64,000 bases of DNA from contig NZ_SPVG01000180.1 of the NCBI RefSeq assembly GCF_004614165.1, positions 44,792-108,791 of the forward strand, given 5' to 3'. The notes beneath the pieces are model-generated. The model worked only from the letters and a program-made list of their open reading frames with translations, did not search any database and had not been told where the DNA came from. The stretch comes from Duganella callida. GTDB lineage: Bacteria; Pseudomonadota; Gammaproteobacteria; Burkholderiales; Burkholderiaceae_D. Below, piece by piece: positions 26,333 to 35,446 of the stretch. Each line of letters starts with the position of its first letter. Position 1 is the first letter of the stretch. Position numbers and translations under genes: made by a program.

Positions 26333-27097
26333 ATGAATGCAATTAATAAACCGCTTGCCGGTAAGGTCGCCTTGGTGACAGGTGGTGCACGCGGTTTGGG
26401 CGCAGCGACGGCCAAAGCTCTGGCGGCGCAAGGCGCAAACGTGGCGTTCACATTTGTGTCGCCTGAATCGATCCCCAAAGCAGCAGCTGTCGTCGCCGAG
26501 ATCGAGCAACAAGGCGTGCGCGGAATCTCAATCCAAGCTGACCAGGCTGATGCGAGCAAAGCATCAGGCGTAATTCAAACCATTCTCGACCAGTTCGGCA
26601 AACTCGATATCGTCGTCAACAGCGCATCAATCGACCGTTTCGGTACCGCTGACGACGCCACACGCGACGAAGCGGTGTTTGATCACTACTGGGCTGTGGC
26701 CAGCAGCGGCTTCCGCGCTATCGTGCGCGCTGCAGCGCGCGTGATGACGGAGGGCGGTCGCTTCGTGTTCGTCGGCTCGAATCTCGGCGTGCGGCCGGGC
26801 TCACCTGGCCTGTCAGACATGGCAGCGATCAAAGCGGCCATCGATGGTTACGCGCGCGGCGCCGCACGCGATCTCGCCGATCGCGGCATCACGGTCAACG
26901 TGGTACATGCGGGCTTCATGGAGACAGACATCAACGCCCATATGCGGGACGCGATTGTGCCGATGCTTCAGGGTCTTTGCATCAAACGCTTCGGACGCCT
27001 GGAGGAAGTAATTGCTCCGATACTGTTCCTAGCGAGCCCCGCAGCTTCCTACATCACCGGCACGATTATCGAAGCCGACGGAGGCTACAACGTGTAA
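26333..27097 (+). CDS. Short-chain dehydrogenase/reductase with altered active site
   Basis: The product has 254 residues and an AAAGGA RBS. The NAD(P)-binding TGGARGLGAATAKAL (about 16-30), the NSAS motif and the C-terminal SYITGTIIEADGGYNV are all present. The catalytic Ser (FVGSNLG) and Lys are in place. The position of the catalytic Tyr in YxxxK reads M in SDMAAIKAAIDGY, so Tyr appears replaced by Met. Activity may be lost or changed. It lies in a run of detoxification-type oxidoreductases after the GST gene. Confidence 0.85.
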   Translation: MNAINKPLAGKVALVTGGARGLGAATAKALAAQGANVAFTFVSPESIPKAAAVVAEIEQQGVRGISIQADQADASKASGVIQTILDQFGKLDIVVNSASIDRFGTADDATRDEAVFDHYWAVASSGFRAIVRAAARVMTEGGRFVFVGSNLGVRPGSPGLSDMAAIKAAIDGYARGAARDLADRGITVNVVHAGFMETDINAHMRDAIVPMLQGLCIKRFGRLEEVIAPILFLASPAASYITGTIIEADGGYNV

Positions 27098-27149
27098 TGC
27101 ATCTGCCCGACATGACCTGCCGGGCACTTCACCATTTCAGGAACACCAT

Positions 27150-27881
27150 ATGACTAAATTAAACGGCAAAACTGCGGTGATCACTGGAGGCAGTTCCGGT
27201 ATCGGTTTGGCGACCGCGCGGCGCTTCGCTGCCGAAGGCGCAACGGTATTCATCATGGGACGCCAGCAAGCCAGGCTCGATGCGGCGATCACGCTACTGG
27301 AAGGGCGCGGCCACGCGGTGCAGGGCGACGCCGGCAACTTATCGGATCTTGACCGGCTCTACGACGCGGTTCGCGTTGCAGGGCGACGCATCGATATTCT
27401 GTTCGCCAACGCCGGCGCTGCGATCGCCGGAGCGTTGGGAGACATCAGCGAAAGTGATTTCGATGCAGTCATCGGCATCAATATGCGCGGCACGCTATTT
27501 ACGGTGCAAAAAGCGCTGCCGCTGTTCAATGACGACGGGGCGATCATCCTCACCGGTTCGATCGCCGGTGTCAAGGGGCGTTCCGGACGTAGTGTGTACG
27601 CGGCCAGCAAGGCCGCCTTGCGTTCCTTCGTGCGTTCCTGGGCCAGCGATTTGAAACAGCGCCGCATTCGCGTGAATCTGATCAGTCCAGGACCGACCGA
27701 CACCGCCTCACTGTCTCGTGCATCAGACGCGGTGCGCCTGGAACTGGCAGCACCAATTTTGCGCGGTGCGCTGGGGCAGCCGGATGAAATAGCTGGCGCG
27801 GTATTGTTCCTGGCGTCGCGCGACGCGGCATTCGTCAACGCAACCGAGCTTTTTGCCGACGGCGGATACGCCCAGGTGTAA
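27150..27881 (+). CDS. Short-chain dehydrogenase/reductase (SDR)
   Basis: The product has 243 residues. It shows the classical SDR set: TGGSSGIGLATARRFA (about 11-26), NAGA (about 87-90), catalytic Ser in LTGSIAG, YAASK with Tyr and Lys, and a C-terminal ATELFADGGYAQV. It is a probable NADPH-dependent ketone or quinone reductase; the substrate is unknown. It is on the same strand and 52 bases after the active-site-altered SDR. Confidence 0.9.
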   Translation: MTKLNGKTAVITGGSSGIGLATARRFAAEGATVFIMGRQQARLDAAITLLEGRGHAVQGDAGNLSDLDRLYDAVRVAGRRIDILFANAGAAIAGALGDISESDFDAVIGINMRGTLFTVQKALPLFNDDGAIILTGSIAGVKGRSGRSVYAASKAALRSFVRSWASDLKQRRIRVNLISPGPTDTASLSRASDAVRLELAAPILRGALGQPDEIAGAVLFLASRDAAFVNATELFADGGYAQV

Positions 27882-27934
27882 CGCAATAACTATCCCGCCC
27901 CGCGACAAGGGGTGGGCTAACCAAGGGAATTCAA

Positions 27935-28966
27935 ATGTTGAGTATCATCCACCGCAAACTAGGGGCGCCTGCCAACGTGCTTGAGCGTGTCGATGCCCCA
28001 GCCACAGGCGAACCTGGACCAGGTCAACTGCGCATACGTGTCGCCTATGTGACCGTCCATCCTGGTGATCTGCAGATTATTGAAGGTGCGCCCGCCTCGG
28101 GCGGCCCATATGCTGTCAGCCCTGAGGGCCGGACGCCGGGATTTGAAGGCGTAGGCTTTATTACGTCTATAGGGCCAGGCATCGACGCTGCACTTGGGCT
28201 GCATATCGGCAAAGCCGTAGCCTATTTTCCGGTTGCCAGCGGCTGGAGCGAATACGTATTAGCTTCTTCCGACGCGGTAGTCCCTGTTCCGGATCACGTG
28301 CAGCTGGAAATCGCCGCGCAAGCGCTGATCAATACGGTAACTGCCGAACTCATCATTCGCGCTGGCCACGCCGCCTGGCCCGCCGGGCAACGTGACGCCG
28401 TCACCGTGATTCAAACTGGGGCCGCTTCAGCAGTAGGAAAAATTATCACTGCATTGCTGACCGAGCGGGGCGTGCAAGTGATCCGTTTGGTGCGAAGCGC
28501 TGCTAGCGCACGCCGTCTCAGGGAAAATGTGGATATCGGTCCAGTCATCGCCACAGAGGAAGTCGGCTGGGAAAAATCTCTCGCACAGGCGGCGGCCGGC
28601 GTGCAGTTGCATGTCGCTGTCGATGGTGTTGGCGGTCCGGTACTGCCAGTAATCGCTGACTTACTGGCGCCAGGGGGCACGATCATTAACTATGGATCAC
28701 TTGGTGGAGCGACGACCGACATTCGCCTGCTGGTCCCGCGTGGACTCACCATTCAAGGCGTGCATATTGGCCAGTGGATGGCGCAGTCTGGGACACAGAA
28801 AACGACGGATCTCGATACTGCAATGCGACTTGCGGCAAACCGCCCCGACCTCTTCCCGGTGGCGGCAGTCTACGGGCCAAACCACATCAAACAGGCAATC
28901 GAACACGTACGTCAGGATGGACGCGACGGCGCGGTCCTTTTAACATTTCAAGGAGAGAATTCATGA
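27935..28966 (+). CDS. MDR-family NADPH:quinone reductase-like oxidoreductase
   Basis: The product has 343 residues of the zinc-independent quinone-oxidoreductase type. The catalytic half has PGFEGVGFITSIGPGI (about 68-83). The Rossmann segment reads QTGAASAVGKIITALLTERG (about 162-181), followed by VDGVGGPVLPVIADLLAPGG. Its stop codon overlaps the next start (ATGA), so the two are translationally coupled. Relatives remove quinones and reactive carbonyls. Confidence 0.88.
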   Translation: MLSIIHRKLGAPANVLERVDAPATGEPGPGQLRIRVAYVTVHPGDLQIIEGAPASGGPYAVSPEGRTPGFEGVGFITSIGPGIDAALGLHIGKAVAYFPVASGWSEYVLASSDAVVPVPDHVQLEIAAQALINTVTAELIIRAGHAAWPAGQRDAVTVIQTGAASAVGKIITALLTERGVQVIRLVRSAASARRLRENVDIGPVIATEEVGWEKSLAQAAAGVQLHVAVDGVGGPVLPVIADLLAPGGTIINYGSLGGATTDIRLLVPRGLTIQGVHIGQWMAQSGTQKTTDLDTAMRLAANRPDLFPVAAVYGPNHIKQAIEHVRQDGRDGAVLLTFQGENS

Positions 28967-29565
28967 AAATTGGCTTCATTGGTGCAGGTGAGGTTGCCGT
29001 TGCTATTGCACGGTATGCGATATCGGCAGGGCATGAAGTTGTATTGAGCAATAGTGGGAATCCAGCCAAGCTGAGTGCGGTGATTGCTCAGCTCGGACCG
29101 GAAGCATCCGCTGCCTCTGCTAGCGAAGCTGCACAAGCGCCGCTGGTGGTGCTAGCGGTGCCATGGACGAAGGTCCGAACGGTACTCGCTTCATTGCCGG
29201 CCTGGCAAAACCGCGTACTGATCGACGCGACCAATCCATTCCTGCAAATTTCGCCAAGCTGGATACTGGAAGATCTTGGCGAAGATACCGCCAGCGAGAT
29301 TGTTGCACGGCTGGCGGACGGCGCAAGAGTAGTCAAAGCATTTAACTCTGTGTTGATGAAAAATTTTTCCAGCGCTTCCGCCGAAGGTCGTGACAAGCGC
29401 CTGCTACTGGTGTCCGGGAACGACGCCGACGCCAATGCGACGGTCGTGGATTTGATCAACAGCTTTGGTTTTGCAGCGATTGTACTGGGCACACTGCGCG
29501 CCGGCGGCAAGCTACAGCAAGCCGGAGGCGCGCTTGCTGGACACGACCTCTGGATCAGAGGCTAG
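28963..29565 (+). CDS. F420-type NADP-binding oxidoreductase
   Basis: The ATG at 28963 overlaps the previous stop and gives 200 residues; the open frame upstream is the shadow of the MDR gene. It begins MKIGFIGAGEVAVAIARYAI, a GxGxxx NADP-binding fold, then LVVLAVPW, LIDATNPF and VVKAFNSV as in the F420-dependent NADP reductase-like family. Betaproteobacteria lack bulk F420, so family members here more probably act on other substrates with NADPH. Confidence 0.88.
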   Translation: MKIGFIGAGEVAVAIARYAISAGHEVVLSNSGNPAKLSAVIAQLGPEASAASASEAAQAPLVVLAVPWTKVRTVLASLPAWQNRVLIDATNPFLQISPSWILEDLGEDTASEIVARLADGARVVKAFNSVLMKNFSSASAEGRDKRLLLVSGNDADANATVVDLINSFGFAAIVLGTLRAGGKLQQAGGALAGHDLWIRG

Positions 29566-29583
29566 TCCATATTCCAAATCCGA

Positions 29584-29910
29584 TTACGTGTGGAACGGCA
29601 CCCAGAACATTTTTACTTCGACGTTCAACATGCCCGACTTCACGGTCGGGTCATCGTTGCCGATCTGGATTGCCTCCTCCAGACTTGCGGCTTTGAAGAT
29701 CGTCATACCGCCTTCGGCCAGTTCGCCGTTAAGACCACCGGCTTTTTTCATGAATGGACCGCTGAGTACGGTCAACCCCGATTCCTGCATTTTTAGCATG
29801 TAACCGACATGGTCCATGAATTCAGGTTGCTCGTTGTACTTCACGCCAGGTACCCATTTCGGGCCTGGGGTCTGGAAGGCCACAAAATAGTGCGGACCGT
29901 TTTCGTCAAT
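29584..29910 (-). CDS. YCII-related domain protein
   Basis: The ATG at 29910 gives 108 residues. The pattern HYFVAFQTPGPKW...FMDHVGYMLKMQESGLTVLSGPF...GGMTIFKAASLEEAIQIGNDDP matches the YCII ferredoxin-like fold, including the His of the family and the closing DPxxxxG. YCII proteins are small dimeric enzymes or chaperones of mostly unknown substrate. It is convergent with the F420-type oxidoreductase gene. Confidence 0.82.
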   Translation of the reverse strand: MDENGPHYFVAFQTPGPKWVPGVKYNEQPEFMDHVGYMLKMQESGLTVLSGPFMKKAGGLNGELAEGGMTIFKAASLEEAIQIGNDDPTVKSGMLNVEVKMFWVPFHT

Positions 29911-30215
29911 CATGATGTGCTCCTGTAAGTGAGTTGTGCCATAAGTTGTGTCAAAGTTCGTTCGTCGCATAGACGGCCTTTACTAGCAGGCCGGGTTTGT
30001 TGCAGCGCCCGTCTGGAAACAAGTATAGATCGCTTCCGGCAGCTATGCGGGCATGACACTTATACGCCGCCGACATGAATTCAAAATGCGAGACGAGGTG
30101 ACGAAATGCGTATAACTGTCATGTTCTTTTCTTCCTAGTCAAAACTTCTGCACAAAGCTAAAGTTTCTGAAGAATCACGCACCTCGCGAACAACCTGAAA
30201 AGCCCGGAGGACACC
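29911..30215. other. Intergenic promoter region
   Basis: This 305-base gap separates divergent genes and should hold both promoters. No repeat, RNA or small gene was found in it. Confidence 0.35.
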
Positions 30216-30965
30216 ATGTCAGTCAATTTAGCTGAGCGACGCGCGCTCCTTCGGCAACTCGGTATATTGTTGTTGCCGGCCTGCGCCCCGATCAATAGTT
30301 GGGCCAGCCCGGCCCTGCGCATTACGATGGCTAATTTGATGCCATGGAGCGATCAGGCTGGAGTCGCTGGCGTGTTGGTCGAATTGGCACGCAGTATAGA
30401 GCGGCGTAGCGGGCAGGTATTGGAGATTGCTCCCCTGCCTTATGCGCGCGCATTCGCCCTGCTTGAACAGGGATCAGTCGATCTGATGCTTGCCGTACAA
30501 AGCGATCGCCTCGACCACATTGCTAATTGTGTGGCCGCTGTGTCTGATGCGGAAATCACCGTTGTAGTTCGGCCTGGTATGACGATCAACACGCTCGCCG
30601 ATTTGCGCGGCAAGCGAGTTGGTCACTTGCGGTTTGCCGACTATGATCCGACCTTTGCCGCTGCAACCGACATACGCAAATACGAATTCAACAGCTACAA
30701 CCAAGGATTGCGTATGCTGCAGATCGGGCGTCTCGATGCTCTGGTTGCGATTCGCAGTGCCATTCAATATACGTTGAAGAACATGGGATTGCCGCCGGCG
30801 CAGGCGAGTGACATGCTGCCTTTGCGCCGCGCAACCGTGGCGCTTTATCAGAGCAAGCGCTGCATTTTTAACGCGAGCGTCAAAAAGGAATTAGCTTTGG
30901 CCTGTGCAAATGTGCGTCGGGAGAATCTGGCTCACATACTGCTAAGCCGCTTATTGGTCGACTGA
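30216..30965 (+). CDS. Periplasmic solute-binding protein, family 3 type
   Basis: The product has 249 residues. It begins with a signal peptide (LLRQLGILLLPACAP...SWAS), cut after about residue 30. The two-lobe fold typical of amino-acid-type binding proteins follows: RSGQVLEIAPLPYARAFALLEQGSVDLMLAVQ, then INTLADLRGKRVG and a second lobe. No permease or ATPase gene is adjacent, so it may serve as a receptor or be an orphan. RBS GGAGGA precedes the ATG. Confidence 0.8.
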   Translation: MSVNLAERRALLRQLGILLLPACAPINSWASPALRITMANLMPWSDQAGVAGVLVELARSIERRSGQVLEIAPLPYARAFALLEQGSVDLMLAVQSDRLDHIANCVAAVSDAEITVVVRPGMTINTLADLRGKRVGHLRFADYDPTFAAATDIRKYEFNSYNQGLRMLQIGRLDALVAIRSAIQYTLKNMGLPPAQASDMLPLRRATVALYQSKRCIFNASVKKELALACANVRRENLAHILLSRLLVD

Positions 30966-31060
30966 ACTTACTCAGCGCGTCGAGTAGTTAGGCATGGCTT
31001 TCAACGTTACTTCGCGAGACCTCTTGTGCGTTCTAACAGCTTGCTCTTCCAGACCACTGG

Positions 31061-31735
31061 CTAGCGCTTGTGACGATGTTGCCCCCAATAGCGATCGGCC
31101 ACTTCTGATCCTTGCGCCATAAACTTCTTATACGCTTCATCATCCATCTTGCCCGCCGCGTCGTTCAAGAAAGATTGGATCACGCGCGTGAAAACATCGT
31201 TGCCGGATGCCTCAGCTGCGCTAACCCCTTCGACGAAGTCCTCGACCGATACTGCACCATCTTTGCCATGACTGAATTTCGCAAAAAGGCTGGCGGCGTC
31301 GCTTTCGGATATCCCAGCCATCCGCACAATGCCTGCGAACTCCTTGAAGCTAAGTTTGCGGTCGCCATCGTGGTCGCCTTTGACGAGCAATTGCGGCGCC
31401 CACGCCACGCTCATTGGTACCGCCTCCTCCTGGGAGGGATCACCAACAACCGCCACGGAGCCATTGCTCATAATGAAGGTTGTGCCCGGGCTCAGCTTAT
31501 CAATGACGCGGACCATATCGTCATCAGACATGCGCTCGCCACGTTTTAATCTTTCAAGGATATCGAAAGTGCGCGCCGCATCACTCAAGTCGACCTTGGT
31601 TGAACTGTCGGATTTTTGAGAGTTGTCCGCAACGAAGCCTGCCTCGGAACTCGAAGCGGACGCAGCGGAAGAGGCGGAGGGCTGAGCAATACCTGCAGCA
31701 CTACCGGTGGCATTTCTGAGTGGGGAAATGGTCAT
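31061..31735 (-). CDS. EF-hand calcium-binding protein
   Basis: The product has 224 residues. The N-terminal ~45 residues are Ser/Ala-rich and probably disordered. A canonical EF-hand loop DHDGDRKLSFKE lies at about 119-130. A second, degenerate loop follows (HGKDGAVSVEDF). A helical C-terminal region ends in basic RHKR. There is no clear Sec signal. The protein is probably a calcium-binding or secreted factor of unknown partner, monocistronic between convergent and divergent genes. Confidence 0.75.
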   Translation of the reverse strand: MTISPLRNATGSAAGIAQPSASSAASASSSEAGFVADNSQKSDSSTKVDLSDAARTFDILERLKRGERMSDDDMVRVIDKLSPGTTFIMSNGSVAVVGDPSQEEAVPMSVAWAPQLLVKGDHDGDRKLSFKEFAGIVRMAGISESDAASLFAKFSHGKDGAVSVEDFVEGVSAAEASGNDVFTRVIQSFLNDAAGKMDDEAYKKFMAQGSEVADRYWGQHRHKR

Positions 31736-31885
31736 GGCGGTTTAAGAAGAATTGGGTTGGAGCAGCTGACTATATTCCCACGCTAGACGAACTTACAGCC
31801 CATAGGCCGCATTACAGTTATCTACCCAAAGCATCAATCACCTTCGCTTGCCGTGACACAATCGTCAGTTTTACTATCGACTCAT

Positions 31886-32398
31886 ATGCACACACAAATT
31901 ATTCCGCCGCTCCTGAAAGCAATCGACATCATGACGTTATATTTGGACAAGGGACTCGCGCATGTGGCACACGCAGGCGTGTCAGAGGATACGCTTCTGC
32001 AGGCGCGGCTTGCGCCGGATATGCTGACGCTGGCCGGCCAGGTTCAACGTTTGAGCGACAACAGCCGCTACGGCGCGGCACGACTGGCGAACAAAAGCGC
32101 TCCCGCCATGGCGGATGAGGAAAAGAGTTTTGCGGAGCTGAAAATAAGGCTGGCCGACACAACCTCATATCTGCAAAGCCTCCCACCGCCCCAGTTCGAA
32201 CAGGCAGAGTCGCGCGAAATTACGTTGAGCTTCCGTAGTATTGCACGCACTGTCAGCGGACACGAATATTTCAACGGCATCCTTTTACCCAACGTATATT
32301 TCCACCTCTCTATCGCGCACGGTATCCTGCGTTCACGCGGGCTCGCCATTGGGAAGCGCGATTTTCTCGGTGAGACACTTCTGGAAAATTACAGGTAG
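31886..32398 (+). CDS. DUF1993 family protein
   Basis: From the ATG at 31886 the product has 170 residues. It matches the DUF1993 pattern: a helical bundle with HTQIIPPLLKAIDIMTLYLDKG at the start, LAPDMLTLAGQVQRLSD in the middle, and GHEYFNGILLPNVYFHLSIAHGILRSRG near the end. These proteins resemble DinB-like four-helix bundles, with His residues that may bind metal; the function is unknown. Confidence 0.82.
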   Translation: MHTQIIPPLLKAIDIMTLYLDKGLAHVAHAGVSEDTLLQARLAPDMLTLAGQVQRLSDNSRYGAARLANKSAPAMADEEKSFAELKIRLADTTSYLQSLPPPQFEQAESREITLSFRSIARTVSGHEYFNGILLPNVYFHLSIAHGILRSRGLAIGKRDFLGETLLENYR

Positions 32399-32551
32399 TT
32401 TGATGGCGGCAGCGTATCCAAAATGGTATTAATACGTCGCCGGTATAGATGAAATACGATGCCGCCATCTTCTGCATCGGGTGGCCCAGCGCTATCTTGG
32501 CTCCTGTATCGAAACGAATCGAGTCCAATTCACTTTATCCAGGAGATGAGC

Positions 32552-33584
32552 ATGCGCGCAGTACACCTTACGGCCTTTGGCGATCCCAACGTTGTTGCAG
32601 CTTATGTCGATATTCCGGAGCCGCCTCCACCTGCCCAACGTTGTTGCAGCTTATGTCGATATTCCGGAGCCGCCTCCACCTGCCGCCAACGAAGTGCTTA
32701 TCGAGGTTCTCTACGCCCCGGTTAATCACAATGACCTGTATCTCATGAGTGGCAACTTCCCTTACCATCCCGCTGTGCCGGCGGTGCTGGGTAATGAGGC
32801 GGTGGGTCGCATTATCAGTGTTGGAGCAGGTGTGAGCCAAGTTCAGGTGGGAGACTATGTAACGCCGCCGCTCTACAGCGGCACTTGGCGTGAGCGGATG
32901 ATCGTTCCTGCGGAGGGCCTCTTTGCGCTGCCTCAGGAAGCCGACCTACAGCAATTGTCGATGATCCGCATTAACCCACTTACTGCCAGCTTGATTTTGA
33001 GTGAGTATGTAGATCTGCAACCAGGCGACTGGATAGTTCAAAATGCCGCTACTTCAGGTGTTGGTCGAGCCGCAATTGCCATGGCCAAAGCACGTGGACT
33101 CCGCTCCATCAATCTGGTACGACAGTCACGCCAGATCGATGAAATTAAAGCAGCTGGGGGCGACATCGTGCTGTTGGACCAGCCCGGAGCTGCGGCTCAA
33201 GCAGCTGCTCAGATCGGCGACGACAAAGTGCGGCTTGCACTGGACGGCGTGGCAAGTTCGTCCACGGCCCGTCTCATCGAATTGCTGTCGCCCGGCGGCA
33301 CCATCGTAGGATACGCGACGATGAGTGGACAAAAGAGCGCACCAGGCGACTTGATTCAAATGATGTTCAAGTCCATCAGTGGCCATTTCTTCTATCAGAA
33401 CCGTCCTCAGTTCCGCAGTAAGATACCGGCGCTGCTGCGCGAAGCAGCGCAGCTTGTTGCCGAGGGCAAGATTGTCACACCTGTCGCCCGTACGTACCGG
33501 TTATCAGAAATTTCCCAGGCCATCGCGCACACTCAGGCGGGCGGCAAAGTCTTGCTGGAGATCGCTGAGAAAGGCGCATTTTGA
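32552..33584 (+). pseudogene. MDR oxidoreductase broken by a 49-bp tandem duplication
   Basis: A good RBS (AGGAG) precedes the ATG at 32552. The reading frame MRAVHLTAFGDPNVVAAYVD is normal for an MDR quinone/enoyl reductase. The segment 32586-32634 is then repeated exactly at 32635-32683. Because 49 is not a multiple of three, the frame shifts and the first frame ends at 32723-32725. The rest of the gene (VLYAPVNHNDLYLMSG to the stop at 33584) is intact in another frame. Deleting one copy restores about 327 residues homologous to the gene at 16070-17041. It is a recent pseudogene, a reversible switch, or an assembly error. Confidence 0.85.
32586..32683. repeat. Perfect 49-bp direct tandem duplication
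   Basis: Two identical 49-base copies lie head to tail at 32586-32634 and 32635-32683, inside the 5' part of the MDR gene. The lack of any difference between copies suggests a recent event. Confidence 0.95.
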
Positions 33585-33792
33585 GACGTTTACGGTATTA
33601 GAGCTTAGTAAAGAAATTAGGTTTGCATCGGCTACAACAACGATCTCAAACGCCGAGCAATGGTGCGATATCGTTAGGCGACAGGTTCAAAGGCCGATTG
33701 ATAGTAAGCTATGGGGCGGGTACTGCCGGTCGTCAGTCCGCCGCCCTAAGTCAGCTCAAGTATGAGCTTAGAAAACTTACGGCGCACAACTT

Positions 33793-34443
33793 CTACGCGA
33801 AGTGAGTTCCTTGACGCTCGTTACGTGCCGCGTTTCTTACAGCATCTTCGTCGTCAAGTGCTTTAGCTGGCGCCAGCGGCACTTCGGCGCCGTTTTGCTT
33901 GCAGGTTATCCATCCGTTGGGAAATAGGAACCAACTCGCAACGGCCCATTCGTCCTCCTTATTCAATATGGCGAGGATTTCTGAAACAATTCCGAGCGGC
34001 CGGCGCGAATCGTCAAATTGAAAAGCAGCGAAAAGTTGGCTCCCGACTTGATCGACAGCGAAAATTTTTCGCTCACTCAACCAGAGATCAATCTGGCTTT
34101 CGCGGCCCTCTTGCTCATGCAGCGATTGCGAGAGCTCTTGGCGCGAAATCCAGACCGGCATTGCCAACAGCTTTCCAATAGTTTGATTTCTGGCCGATTG
34201 ATATTGATCGTCGTCTGATGCCTCTTCAAGCATGCGAAGGTGAGAATAAATCGCGATTTTTTGTCCAGACATGGGCGCACTTTCAACGTCGTCGTGCCAG
34301 TCCACTGCTTTTACATCTGCGACCCGGATGCCAATCTGCCAAAGCAAATTAGCGAGCGCCTCTGCATCAATGTGCTTCAGTTCTCGACCATCATCAAGGC
34401 GTGCAACAAGCACCTCGCCATCCAAGCTAATCAGAGCATTCAT
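33793..34443 (-). CDS. Hypothetical protein with a DUF2384-like C-terminal part
   Basis: The product has 216 residues. The region of about 118-190 (DLWLSERKIFAVDQVGSQLFAAFQFD, then AVASWFLFPNGWIT) resembles the C-terminal domain of Xre/MbcA/ParS-type antitoxins (DUF2384), which often partner RES toxins. No RES-type toxin gene is next to it. The N-terminal 90 residues are unfamiliar. It is the last gene of a minus-strand set of three. The antitoxin-like reading is tentative. Confidence 0.55.
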   Translation of the reverse strand: MNALISLDGEVLVARLDDGRELKHIDAEALANLLWQIGIRVADVKAVDWHDDVESAPMSGQKIAIYSHLRMLEEASDDDQYQSARNQTIGKLLAMPVWISRQELSQSLHEQEGRESQIDLWLSERKIFAVDQVGSQLFAAFQFDDSRRPLGIVSEILAILNKEDEWAVASWFLFPNGWITCKQNGAEVPLAPAKALDDEDAVRNAARNERQGTHFA

Positions 34444-34517
34444 CTTATTTCCGGATATGCACTTGTTCGTGGACTATACCGCACAAAGACATGTGATGCG
34501 AAGAGCGTTCGGCTCTT

Positions 34518-34697
34518 CTACGAAGGCAACGCTTTAGGGTTTGGAAGGCCCGAAGCGGCACGAGATTTGGTGAGAAGGTTATTGGCCACCCTACTCTCTT
34601 CGTTTAACTGCTTTAAACGTAGATCGTTTCTCTGAACCGTTTCTAACAGATTCTTAAGCTCTTCAGCTCTCAGTGCAAATCGCTCTGGATTAGCCAT
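34518..34697 (-). CDS. Small helical protein, 59 residues
   Basis: A complete frame on the minus strand starts with ATG at 34697, preceded by GGGAGG six bases upstream, a strong RBS. The product begins MANPERFALRAEELKNLLET and is largely helical with heptad-like Leu spacing, suggesting a short coiled coil. It lies between a larger coiled-coil gene and the DUF2384-like gene on the same strand, so it is probably part of that operon. Confidence 0.6.
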   Translation of the reverse strand: MANPERFALRAEELKNLLETVQRNDLRLKQLNEESRVANNLLTKSRAASGLPNPKALPS

Positions 34698-34766
34698 GTC
34701 TGCCTCCCAGATAAATGGATAAGCCTGTCAATTTTTCTTCATTTCCTCCCGCCTATCACCGTCGAA

Positions 34767-35411
34767 CTAAATTGGAAGAGGCTCAAACGTAAAGCTCAAT
34801 GCGGGTTCGTATTTCGCTTTGGATTTGACTACATCGATCCAAGCACGCTCAAGCACCGAGCGCCGTTGGCCATCATCAAGCATCTCCAGCTTGACGGTCG
34901 GCGCGCGCTCCAACAGCTCAGACACCAAGCGTCCCAGAACCCGCTCCGCTCCCGTCAACCGCGCCCAGGTCGCAGTGAGGCGAGCGGTTTGTAGATTTAC
35001 TTTCTCGGCTAGCGCCTTGCGCTCGCCCTCCTTCGTTTTATTCCAAGCTTCGACTTCCGAAAGGTGCTTCTGCACGGAAGCCAACGCATGTCGCTTCCAT
35101 TTGGTAAGACGCGCCAATTCGTCGGACAGGCTGGCATTTTTCCGCTCAAAGGTGCTGGCATTAGCGCGGAGATTTTTAACTTGGGTCTCCGAATCTTTCA
35201 GTTTTGCTTGCAACACCCGCCGTTCTTCTTGAGCCTCAGCCAGCTTGGCTTTTAAAGATCGAACTTCGCCCCGAGCTTCGTCTCGTTGAGCCTTATACGA
35301 ATTCGCATACTGCACCCACTCATTGATGACGCGATCAACCTGAATTTGGCGTCCAACTTCATAGCCCGCTCGGCTTGCAGCAGCCACAGCACTCGTAATC
35401 CCATTCAGCAT
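34767..35411 (-). CDS. Coiled-coil protein of unknown function
   Basis: The product has 214 residues. Residues about 38-140 form one long predicted coiled coil (QRDEARGEVRSLKAKLAEA and following), rich in Lys, Glu, Ala and Arg. The N-terminal 25 residues (GITSAVAAASRAGYEVGRQI) resemble a short glycine-zipper-like helix. No enzyme motif is seen. It is the first gene of a probable three-gene minus-strand operon. Confidence 0.6.
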   Translation of the reverse strand: MLNGITSAVAAASRAGYEVGRQIQVDRVINEWVQYANSYKAQRDEARGEVRSLKAKLAEAQEERRVLQAKLKDSETQVKNLRANASTFERKNASLSDELARLTKWKRHALASVQKHLSEVEAWNKTKEGERKALAEKVNLQTARLTATWARLTGAERVLGRLVSELLERAPTVKLEMLDDGQRRSVLERAWIDVVKSKAKYEPALSFTFEPLPI

Positions 35412-35446
35412 AATTCCTCCGGTACGTTGTCAGCAAATTTGTGGAA

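Noticed and set aside
34240-34635. Plus-strand open frame over the DUF2384-like and small genes
   Set aside because: There is no RBS. It overlaps two better-supported minus-strand genes.
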